In this document: positions 24,580 to 31,340 of the stretch, one piece after another
Numbering within the stretch: the first letter of the stretch is position 1
Layout of the letters: each line of letters starts with the position of its first letter
Assembly: GCA_965222765.1 (NCBI GenBank)
Contig: CBDCVG010000094.1
Coordinates: 186,001 to 250,000, forward strand
DNA length: 64,000 bases
From: Caldora sp965222765
GTDB taxonomy: Bacteria; Cyanobacteriota; Cyanobacteriia; Cyanobacteriales; Coleofasciculaceae
Reading direction: 5' to 3'
Program-made: the position numbers and the translations under genes
The notes under the pieces: model-generated
Databases searched by the model: none
Told to the model about the DNA's origin: nothing
What the model saw: only the letters and a program-made list of their open reading frames with translations

Positions 24580-25626
24580 ATGAAAATTCGCAAATTACTA
24601 CCTCTGTGCGCTGTATTTGTACTAAGTTTGGTGCTGGCAGTTAGTTGCAATCAAACACCAGATACCCAAACTTCCAACACTGAGACTACTGCAAGCACAG
24701 AAGCATCTGCCAAAGTAGTGATGGGGTACAGCAATTGGCCTGGATGGTGGCCTTGGGCGATCGCAAAAGAAGCAGGTTTGTTTGAAGAAAATGGAGTAAA
24801 TGTCGAACTTAAGTGGTTTGATGGCTATTTAGAATCTATGCAAGCTCTAGCTGCTGGACAATTAGATGCCAATTGCCAAACCTTGAACGATACCATATCC
24901 TTCGCTGCTGATGCTGTTAATGGAGAGGTTGCTGTTTTAGTTAATGATAATTCGGCCGGTAACGACAAAATTATTGTGACAGAAGACATCAATAGCCTTG
25001 AAGACCTCAAAGGAAAAAAGGTAGCAGTGGAAGAGGGAGTTGTGGATGACTTCCTACTAACCCTAGCTTTGGAAGATAAGGGTATATCAAGGGAAGACAT
25101 TGAGATTGAGAACCTCGAAACAGGAGCAGCAGCAGCAGCCTTTGCCTCGGGAAAAGTCGATGCTGTTGGTGCGTTTCCTCCCCACTGGCTAACTGCTCTT
25201 AAACGGGAAGGTAGTAAAGAGCTAGTCAGTTCCAAGAAATTTCCCGGGGCAATTCCAGACCTACTAGTAGTCACTCAGAAGTTAATTGATGAACAGCCAG
25301 AGCAAGTACAAGCTCTGGTTAATACTTGGTTTGCCACCCTAGATTTCATAGAAAAGAATCCAGATAAGGCAGATGAAATTATGGCAAAACGAGCTGATAT
25401 TAGTGTGGAAGAGTTTCAGCAATTTAAGGAAGGAACCAAAATCTTTACTATTGAAGAAAACCTAGAAGCATTCAGTCCTGGAGACAGCATGAAGCATATG
25501 TCCTTCGCTGCGGAGAAAATGACCAAGTTCATGCTGGATGTAGGTTTTATTGAAAAAGCACCTGACTTGAAAAAAGTACTTGATGACCAATTTGTCAAAA
25601 CTTATGCAGAATCCCAAGGTAGTTAG
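24580..25626 (+). CDS. ABC transporter substrate-binding lipoprotein, nitrate/sulfonate/taurine type
   Basis: A 348-residue periplasmic binding lipoprotein; lipobox LAVSC places lipidated Cys at 23. The mature domain has the SsuA/THI5-like fold: GYSNWPGWWPWAIAKEAGLF at the ligand site, the AAGQLDANCQTLNDT helix, and VAVEEGVVDDFLLTLAL. It starts behind an excellent ribosome site, CAGGAGGCATC. The substrate cannot be read from sequence; sulfonates, nitrate-like anions or guanidino compounds are all transported by this family. Together with the permease and ATPase downstream it forms one uptake system. Confidence 0.9.
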   Translation: MKIRKLLPLCAVFVLSLVLAVSCNQTPDTQTSNTETTASTEASAKVVMGYSNWPGWWPWAIAKEAGLFEENGVNVELKWFDGYLESMQALAAGQLDANCQTLNDTISFAADAVNGEVAVLVNDNSAGNDKIIVTEDINSLEDLKGKKVAVEEGVVDDFLLTLALEDKGISREDIEIENLETGAAAAAFASGKVDAVGAFPPHWLTALKREGSKELVSSKKFPGAIPDLLVVTQKLIDEQPEQVQALVNTWFATLDFIEKNPDKADEIMAKRADISVEEFQQFKEGTKIFTIEENLEAFSPGDSMKHMSFAAEKMTKFMLDVGFIEKAPDLKKVLDDQFVKTYAESQGS

Positions 25627-25785
25627 GAGTAGGGGGAACTGGTATAGCAAAAGACAGAAGGATCTAGGGCTCTAAGGTAGAAGGTTGATTATTAGAACTC
25701 TTGCCAAGAATCTTGTAGTAGATTTATCTGTTTGAGCACTATTATCTTTCCCTCTGCTCCCCTTCAATATAATTTTGCATTTGTG

Positions 25786-26634
25786 ATGAATCACTCTGCC
25801 GATAGTTCCCCGCTCATTAATGCTGAAATCTCTAGGAAAAGCTTACCTCCAACGGTCTTCTGGCGTCTGGCTGAAGATATTCCCCAGTTACTCAGCTGGA
25901 GCTTGATTGCCCTTTCACTTGTCCTTCCCTACCTTGGTTGGTGGCTACTCTCCAACTTTGCTGGAATAGAGGCAGTTTTTTTACCTTCGCCAAATCAAGT
26001 GGGGGAAGCTTTTGTCCGTCTTTGGGAAAAGGGCTTTCTTCGCCAGGATACTGCCGCTAGTTTTATCCGGGTTACTGGTGGTTTTGTCTTAGCCGCAGTT
26101 GTTTCAGTCCCTTTAGGGATTTCAATGGGGGCATTTGCTAGTATCCGTGCCCTCACAGAACCCATTATCGGGATTTTGCGCTACATGCCTGCTCCTGCTT
26201 TTATTCCTTTGCTGATTCTCTATCTCGGTATTAACGAAGAACCAAAAATCCTCCTGATTTTCATTGGCACAATATTTTATAATACCTTGATGATTATGGA
26301 TGCAGTTAAGTTTGTTCCCAAGGATTTAATTGAAGCTACCTATACCTTAGGAGGAAACCGTAAACAAATTCTCTTTCAGGTAATTACACCTTATATAGTT
26401 CCCAATATTATTGATGCCTTTCGTATCAATATTGCTACATCCTGGAATCTGGTAATTGTGTCGGAATTAGTTGCAGCAGAACAAGGTTTAGGGAAGCGCA
26501 TTTTACTCGCGCAGAAGTTCTTGAAAACTGATGAAATTTTTGCCTGTTTAATTGTGCTAGGAGTTATTGGATTTTCTCTTGATTTATTATTTCGGTGGTT
26601 TTTAAGAATTAGCTGTAAATGGGCATTTGATTAA
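25786..26634 (+). CDS. ABC transporter permease, NitT/TauT family
   Basis: Integral membrane subunit with about six helices and the EAA loop (DLIEATYTLGGNRKQILFQVITP) that docks the ATPase. Similar to SsuC, TauC and NrtB. The frame could open at TTG 25732, but ATG 25786 (MNHSADSSPL) gives the usual length of 282 residues. It follows the binding protein by 159 bases. Confidence 0.9.
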   Translation: MNHSADSSPLINAEISRKSLPPTVFWRLAEDIPQLLSWSLIALSLVLPYLGWWLLSNFAGIEAVFLPSPNQVGEAFVRLWEKGFLRQDTAASFIRVTGGFVLAAVVSVPLGISMGAFASIRALTEPIIGILRYMPAPAFIPLLILYLGINEEPKILLIFIGTIFYNTLMIMDAVKFVPKDLIEATYTLGGNRKQILFQVITPYIVPNIIDAFRINIATSWNLVIVSELVAAEQGLGKRILLAQKFLKTDEIFACLIVLGVIGFSLDLLFRWFLRISCKWAFD

Positions 26635-26647
26635 TGAGCGCCTAGAA

Positions 26648-26678
26648 GGCAGGAGGCAGGAGGCAGGAGGCAGGAGGA
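26648..26678. repeat. Heptamer tandem repeat (GGCAGGA)
   Basis: About four and a half units between the permease and ATPase genes. It interrupts an otherwise obvious operon, the gap being 169 bases. Confidence 0.7.
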
Positions 26679-26803
26679 ATTAAGAGTTGATTGAATCTTG
26701 CCTAAAAAGAAGGTTGAGAAACTAGTTATACCAAAGGTTTTCAGACTTAAATCTTGTTTTCATTTCTAGTTTCTCGAGAGTAATGAGTAATAAGTAATGA
26801 GTA

Positions 26804-27586
26804 ATGCATTTGGAAGTTTCTCATCTTTATAAAGAATTCTCAACTAAGCAAGGTTCTCTACTTGCTCTCAAAAATATTAACCTGTATGTAGAAACAGGGG
26901 AATTGGTTTGCGTAGTGGGAACTTCTGGTTCTGGTAAATCAACTATGCTCAGGCTGATTGCAGGACTAGATATGCCAACAGCAGGGCAAATTAAAGTTGA
27001 TGGTGTACCAGTTACCGGACCAGGCTCCGAACGAGGCATGGTTTTCCAGAAATATACTCTGTATCCTTGGATGAAGGTAGCAGAAAATGTTGGGTTTGGG
27101 TTAAAGTTGCAAGGAGTGGCAAAGTGGAAGCGTAGGGAGGTTGCTTCCTATTATTTGGAAGTGGTGGGGTTGTCTGAATTCGCTCAGTCCTATCCCAAAG
27201 AACTATCAGGAGGTATGAAGCAGCGGGTAGCGATCGCACGAGCTCTTGCCTCCCAACCTAAAATCTTGCTGATGGATGAGCCTTTTGGTGCTTTGGATGT
27301 GCAAACTAAGGAGACGATGCAACAATTCCTACTCCAAGTTTGGCAACGTACTGGCACTACGATTTTGATGATTACTCACGATGTTGAGGAAGCAGTATTT
27401 CTCTCTGAGCGGATTTATGTATTGACAGCACGACCTGGTACTATTCAGCAAGAACTGAAGATTGAATTACCAAGCAATGAGTTTACTGATGCTTCTGGTG
27501 TGCGAACTTACAAAATTAAACGTCAACCTCAATTTCAAGACTATGTAGGAGAAATTAGGGATTTGCTTAGACTGTTAGATTGTTAA
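26804..27586 (+). CDS. ABC transporter ATPase, NitT/TauT family
   Basis: A 260-residue ATPase subunit: Walker A GTSGSGKST near 40-48, signature LSGGMKQRVAIARAL, Walker B ILLMDEPFGALD and the switch ITHDVEEA. Similar to SsuB, TauB and NrtD; no C-terminal regulatory domain. It energises uptake through the permease upstream. Start ATG 26804 (MHLEVSHLYKEF); the preceding GTAATGAGTAATG repeat offers no clear ribosome site. Confidence 0.92.
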   Translation: MHLEVSHLYKEFSTKQGSLLALKNINLYVETGELVCVVGTSGSGKSTMLRLIAGLDMPTAGQIKVDGVPVTGPGSERGMVFQKYTLYPWMKVAENVGFGLKLQGVAKWKRREVASYYLEVVGLSEFAQSYPKELSGGMKQRVAIARALASQPKILLMDEPFGALDVQTKETMQQFLLQVWQRTGTTILMITHDVEEAVFLSERIYVLTARPGTIQQELKIELPSNEFTDASGVRTYKIKRQPQFQDYVGEIRDLLRLLDC

Positions 27587-27640
27587 ATTGTTAAATTGAA
27601 TTTTTGTGGAGCTGTTACCCTAGATCAAGACTAATACTGC

Positions 27641-27666
27641 TTCCCAATTCCCAATTCCCAATTTCC
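27641..27666. repeat. Heptamer tandem repeat (CAATTCC)
   Basis: Between three and four units immediately before the HslV-like gene, ending 15 bases upstream of its ATG. Confidence 0.6.
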
Positions 27667-27681
27667 ATTTAGGAGTGATTA

Positions 27682-28194
27682 ATGAGCGTTGTTGCAGCGA
27701 GAAAATACCCTGATAGACTAGTTTTTGCATCTGATAGCATCCGTGTTTCGGGATACCTCAAGGAAACTCACCGGGTTACTGGGGATGAGCGAGGAAAGCT
27801 ATTCGAGGTTAATAACATGATTATTGGCAGCGTAGGGTATATCATGGAGCTGAGCTTCATGCAAATATTTGCCCGCAACCACAGTCCAGCAGCTCCAACA
27901 GTGGAAGCAGTTCTGGACTTCATGGTTGAGTTTTACAGTTGGGCAAAAGGAAAAGATGACTCCTTTGGTCGTAAAAATGACTATTTATTAGGAATAGAGA
28001 ACGAAATTTTTCGCGTGTGTGATAGCTATCTAGTGGAGAAAATTAATGAATTTGGCGCTATTGGAGCGGGGGAACATTTTGCTCTTACAGCAATGTACTT
28101 AGATAAAACTCCACAGGAAGCGGTTGCTATTGCCAACAAGCTTTGTGTCTACTGTTCTGATCCTGTTAACGTAATCACGAAAGAACTCGGGTGA
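27682..28194 (+). CDS. Ntn-hydrolase, HslV/proteasome-beta-like protein
   Basis: A 170-residue protein that aligns by eye with HslV and proteasome beta subunits. After removal of Met1 the chain begins SVVAARKYPDRLVFASDS. Ser1 occupies the nucleophile position normally held by Thr1, and Asp17 matches the conserved Asp17. RGKLFEV matches the segment holding Lys33, and GAIGAGEHFALTA matches the HslV AIGSGG-type turn. A self-compartmentalising peptidase or a diverged non-peptidase Ntn hydrolase is inferred. Start ATG 27682 with AGGAGTG upstream. No HslU-type ATPase is nearby. Confidence 0.75.
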   Translation: MSVVAARKYPDRLVFASDSIRVSGYLKETHRVTGDERGKLFEVNNMIIGSVGYIMELSFMQIFARNHSPAAPTVEAVLDFMVEFYSWAKGKDDSFGRKNDYLLGIENEIFRVCDSYLVEKINEFGAIGAGEHFALTAMYLDKTPQEAVAIANKLCVYCSDPVNVITKELG

Positions 28195-28221
28195 TTTCCA
28201 AGAAAAATGTACCTATCGTAG

Positions 28222-28247
28222 GGTGTGTTAGCGAAGCGTAACGCACC
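28222..28247. repeat. Dispersed palindromic repeat
   Basis: GGTGTGTTA and TAACGCACC flank GCGAAGCG, a frequent cyanobacterial intergenic palindrome. It lies between the convergent HslV-like and glnB genes and may form a terminator hairpin for either. Confidence 0.65.
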
Positions 28248-28284
28248 GCATCGCGGGTACAATCATTATCAAAAATCACCTCGG

Positions 28285-28623
28285 TTAAACGGCTTCTAGA
28301 TTTTTTTCTCCTGTTCTAATCCGGATTACCTCTTTAACGGAACTAATGAAAATTTTCCCGTCACCCACTTGACCAGTGTAAGCAGCATCCATCAATTTTT
28401 CTACCAATCTTTCAACCAAGGCATCTTCAACGACAACTGCTACCTTGACTTTTGTCAAAAAGTCAACAGTATACTCATTGCCGCGATACTGTTTAGTGTT
28501 ACCTCTTTGGCGTCCAAATCCCCTTGCTCCAGAAATGGTCATGCCAACAAAACCGGAGTTGACTAAGGCTGTTTTCACATCCTCAAGCTGATGGGGTCGG
28601 ATAATTGCTTCTATCTTCTTCAA
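28285..28623 (-). CDS. glnB: P-II family nitrogen regulatory protein, variant T-loop
   Basis: A 112-residue trimeric signal protein sensing ATP/ADP and 2-oxoglutarate. The N-terminus MKKIEAIIRPHQLEDVK, the T-loop with Tyr51, and the C-terminal RIRTGEKNLEAV are all typical. It differs from canonical cyanobacterial P-II: position 49 is Asn where the phosphorylated Ser normally sits, position 40 is Arg instead of Lys, and 11-12 are HQ instead of FK. Arg9, Gln39 and Lys58, other ligand contacts, are kept. I read it as a second, specialised P-II. The neighbouring transporter is a possible client, by proximity only. Confidence 0.88.
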   Translation of the reverse strand: MKKIEAIIRPHQLEDVKTALVNSGFVGMTISGARGFGRQRGNTKQYRGNEYTVDFLTKVKVAVVVEDALVERLVEKLMDAAYTGQVGDGKIFISSVKEVIRIRTGEKNLEAV

Positions 28624-28677
28624 GTTCCTAGCTCCTGAGTTGTGTTTTCATTCGTACTTTATCAATATCAGCATGAC

Positions 28678-28700
28678 ATATCTCCCTCTTGCGGAGATAT
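28678..28700 (+). terminator. Hairpin followed by T-run
   Basis: ATATCTCC and GGAGATAT pair with a 7-base loop, followed by TTTTTCG on the plus strand. No plus-strand gene ends just before it, so it may instead be the left end of the decayed TnpB element that starts 160 bases on. Confidence 0.4.
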
Positions 28701-28730
28701 TTTTCGTACTCTGAAGAAATAAGGGAATGG

Positions 28731-28763
28731 GGAACAGGGAGCAGGGAGCAGTGAGCAGTGAGG
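28731..28763. repeat. Heptamer tandem repeat (GGGAGCA/AGTGAGC)
   Basis: About four 7-base units of the AGCAGGG/AGCAGTG kind, between glnB and the TnpB remnant. Confidence 0.6.
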
Positions 28764-28859
28764 AACTTTCTCTATCTGTTAGCTGTCAAATTTAAGTAAG
28801 GGGGAGTGCTTGGGGTTATAACCCTGCTGTAATTAGGTTGGATGGATATCTAAAGATAA

Positions 28860-29208
28860 ATGTTAGTCTACGAAGCTAAGTTAAAAGGAAAGCAGTATCA
28901 ATACGAACGGCTCGACGAAGCTATTCGTACTGGTTTATTTATCCGCAATTCTTGCCTTCGTTATTGGGAAGATGGTCACGCCAAAAGTCGCAATGACTTA
29001 TATAAATACGTCACTCGACTAGCAAAGGAGCGTGATTTCCCTTGGACTAGCAAACTCAACTCCCAAGCGCGTCAAGCTATGGCAGAACGTGCCTGGGCTG
29101 CTATCTCTCGTTTCTTTGCTAGATCGAGACGAGAATGCCGCAGTCAATATCCTCAAGTTAGCACTAAGTACTGTGGGGCACACAGGAACTTTCTGTAGGG
29201 GCGAATGA
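28860..29208 (+). pseudogene. tnpB: IS200/IS605-type TnpB with internal deletion
   Basis: The first 80 residues are the TnpB N-terminus: EAIRTGLFIRNSCLRYW, then LNSQARQAMAERAWAAISRF. At about 29122 the sequence jumps, in another frame, to the TnpB C-terminus, DRDENAAVNILKLALSTVGH. Roughly 250 internal residues, including two of the three RuvC catalytic acids and the zinc finger, are missing, and the frame is shifted, so no nuclease is made. A typical right-end hairpin is retained at 29305-29325. Relic of an RNA-guided nuclease transposon. Confidence 0.8.
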
Positions 29209-29222
29209 CCATTCGCCCCTAC
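29195..29222. repeat. Perfect 13-bp palindrome
   Basis: GTAGGGGCGAATG, loop AC, CATTCGCCCCTAC. A dispersed cyanobacterial palindrome inserted at the very end of the TnpB remnant. Confidence 0.7.
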
Positions 29223-29656
29223 TGGATAAACGCTTCTGGACAGATGAGCCTCTGGTGACAGACATGAAAATCAGTACACTAAGTTCGCTGGCTGAAAGAA
29301 GAATCCCCTCGCCTTCAGGCAGGGGAGTGTCAAAAACTTAATTTACTACCATTGTCGTAAAATAGAGTTAAGGATATATGGAGCATCTAGCACAGCAATT
29401 AGTTTGTGTGAGCAGGGCTTCTTATTTCAAGGAGAGGTAATTATCCATTATTCATTGTTCATTATCAATTTTTGAATACCCTCATTGATAGATACTAGTT
29501 TTCCTCAAAATAAGTGTAAGCAATACTATTAATCTACTACCATAGCATTCTCAAGGGAAATACGACATCTATTCTTTACAAAACTCTGACAAAATCCTCC
29601 TGATGACAGACTAGACATAAGAATAGTGGTGAGTAAATATACGGAATAAGTTCTCA
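29223..29656. mobile_element. Right end of the TnpB element and non-coding spacer
   Basis: At 29305-29325 CCCCT and AGGGG enclose a 1-base bulge, a GCCT/AGGC apical stem and a TC loop, followed by AGTGTCAA. This is the form of IS200/IS605 right ends, which also supply the 3' part of the guide RNA of TnpB. The rest (29340-29656) is AT-rich with no gene; it must hold the promoter for the downstream ATPase genes. Confidence 0.55.
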
Positions 29657-29938
29657 ATGTCACACTTAGCTAGAATTAATCTTAAACACAAGAAAAAACA
29701 ACTACTTAGTATGAGTATAACCTTACCCATGCTCATATTTGGGGTAATTCAAAGTGTGACAACTCCTGAACTCATAAATAGGGACGACTTTCTATTATCT
29801 AAACCATCTCTTACACCAACAGTTAGTAATTCCCAAGCTAAACTCAATAGTAGCACATCTGAACCATTTTATCTGGCAGCAAGGGGTAACACAACCAAGA
29901 AATGCAATTGGCTAGGTATATGCGATCAAGAGCAATGA
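29657..29938 (+). CDS. Small protein with an N-terminal hydrophobic segment
   Basis: A 93-residue frame with a basic start (RINLKHKKKQ), a hydrophobic stretch (MSITLPMLIFGVIQSV, about 19-34), and a Ser/Thr/Asn-rich remainder ending in KKCNWLGICDQEQ with two Cys five residues apart. It could be secreted through this signal-like segment. No family recognised. It lies 88 bases upstream of the AAA ATPase gene on the same strand, but weak ribosome-binding sequence leaves some doubt that it is translated. Confidence 0.45.
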   Translation: MSHLARINLKHKKKQLLSMSITLPMLIFGVIQSVTTPELINRDDFLLSKPSLTPTVSNSQAKLNSSTSEPFYLAARGNTTKKCNWLGICDQEQ

Positions 29939-30026
29939 TCAGGTATTTTTTTTCTAATCAGAGTTTTTTTGGTGGTCAGATAATTCAGGTGTGTTTAACT
30001 AAAATTAAGAAGGATAAAAACTTTTT

Positions 30027-31340
30027 ATGATCTTAGATCTACCGAGATTTTATAAGGCTTGTAATCCCAGTCAGCCTTTAAAAGACCAGCAATATTACAT
30101 TGATTTTTCTTCCATTAGAGGCAATAAAATCATTAAGTCGCTTAAGCGTCGGATTGCCCTAATTTCACCCGATGAACCGACTTGCCAGTTGTTTACTGGT
30201 CATATTGGTTGTGGTAAGTCTACCGAATTACTCCGGCTCAAATCAGATTTGGAGCAAGAGGGATTCCATGTAGTTTATTTTGAGTCATCTCAAGATCTAG
30301 ACATGGCGGATGTTGATGTGACAGATATTTTACTGAGTATTGCTGGTCAGGTTAGTGAAAGTCTAGAAGCAATTAACATTCGGTTGCATCCGGGGTATTT
30401 TGCTAATCTCTTTGGCGAGATTGCTGATTTTTTGCAAACACCGATAGAATTTGGCGCTGAAGCAGAACTATCTATTGGTATTGGCAAAATCACTGCTAGA
30501 ACGAAAGAAGCTCCTAAACTCCGACGCCGATTAAGGGAGTACCTAGAACCACGTACCAGTGGAATTTTACAGTCAATTAATGAAGAACTCTTAGGCAAAG
30601 CCAATACTACTTTGAAGCGACGAGGTAAAGCTGGATTAGTAGTTATTGTGGATAATCTAGACCGGGTGGATTTTCGTCCTCTACCCTCCGGGCGATCGCA
30701 ACAAGAATATCTATTTATTGACAGGGGTGATCAATTACGCAGACTCAATTGCCACGTTGTTTATACGATTCCCCTAGGGTTAACTTTCTCCAATGATTGT
30801 GAAATTCTCAAAGATCGTTTAGGAGGCGGAGTTCCCCCCAAAGTTTTGCCGATGGTGCCGGTAAAACGGAGGAATAGAGAGGAACATACGGAAGGGATGG
30901 CTTTGCTACGGCAAATGGTTCTGGTAAGAGCGTTTCCTGATAAAACTCCGGAAAAACGACTAGAGTTAATTCCAGAAGTATTTGATAGTGGCGAAACCCT
31001 AGATCGTCTCTGTCAAATCAGTGGCGGTCATCTGCGGAATTTGCTAGGGTTATTGTTAGGCTGTGTTATGCAAGACGATCCACCATTCTCTGGGGAAACT
31101 GTAGAAGAGGTGATTCGAGAACGCCGGGATTACTTACTTTCATCGATCGACGATGATGAGTGGGAGTTGCTGTTTCAGGTCATGAAAGAGCAAACTGTCA
31201 GAGGGGAAACCGAACAAATGATTCTATTGCGCAGTATGTTTGTCTTTGAATACCGCGATCGCGAGGGGCAGTGGTTTGATATTAACCCGGTTCTAGCAGA
31301 ATCGCCAAAATTTAAATCATGGTGGAATCAAAACAACTAG
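30027..31340 (+). CDS. AAA-type P-loop ATPase, first gene of the ATPase-STAND-WD40 module
   Basis: A 437-residue cytosolic NTPase. It opens MILDLPRFYKACNPSQPL, followed by Walker A TGHIGCGKST at about 57-66 and Walker B LVVIVDNLDRVD near 206-217. An Arg in the QISGGHLRNLL segment fits a sensor 2 position, and a winged-helix-like C-terminus ends in WNQNN. I recognise the protein type only as a cyanobacterial AAA/STAND relative that recurs upstream of large WD40 proteins. Its last 22 bases overlap the next gene, implying co-translation. Ribosome site AAGAAGGAT. The product probably acts together with the next gene's product; role unknown. Confidence 0.85.
   Translation: MILDLPRFYKACNPSQPLKDQQYYIDFSSIRGNKIIKSLKRRIALISPDEPTCQLFTGHIGCGKSTELLRLKSDLEQEGFHVVYFESSQDLDMADVDVTDILLSIAGQVSESLEAINIRLHPGYFANLFGEIADFLQTPIEFGAEAELSIGIGKITARTKEAPKLRRRLREYLEPRTSGILQSINEELLGKANTTLKRRGKAGLVVIVDNLDRVDFRPLPSGRSQQEYLFIDRGDQLRRLNCHVVYTIPLGLTFSNDCEILKDRLGGGVPPKVLPMVPVKRRNREEHTEGMALLRQMVLVRAFPDKTPEKRLELIPEVFDSGETLDRLCQISGGHLRNLLGLLLGCVMQDDPPFSGETVEEVIRERRDYLLSSIDDDEWELLFQVMKEQTVRGETEQMILLRSMFVFEYRDREGQWFDINPVLAESPKFKSWWNQNN

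Noticed and set aside
28624..28740. NtcA site (GTA-N8-TAC) upstream of glnB
   Set aside because: GTAC triplets occur but none with the right spacing to a second half-site.
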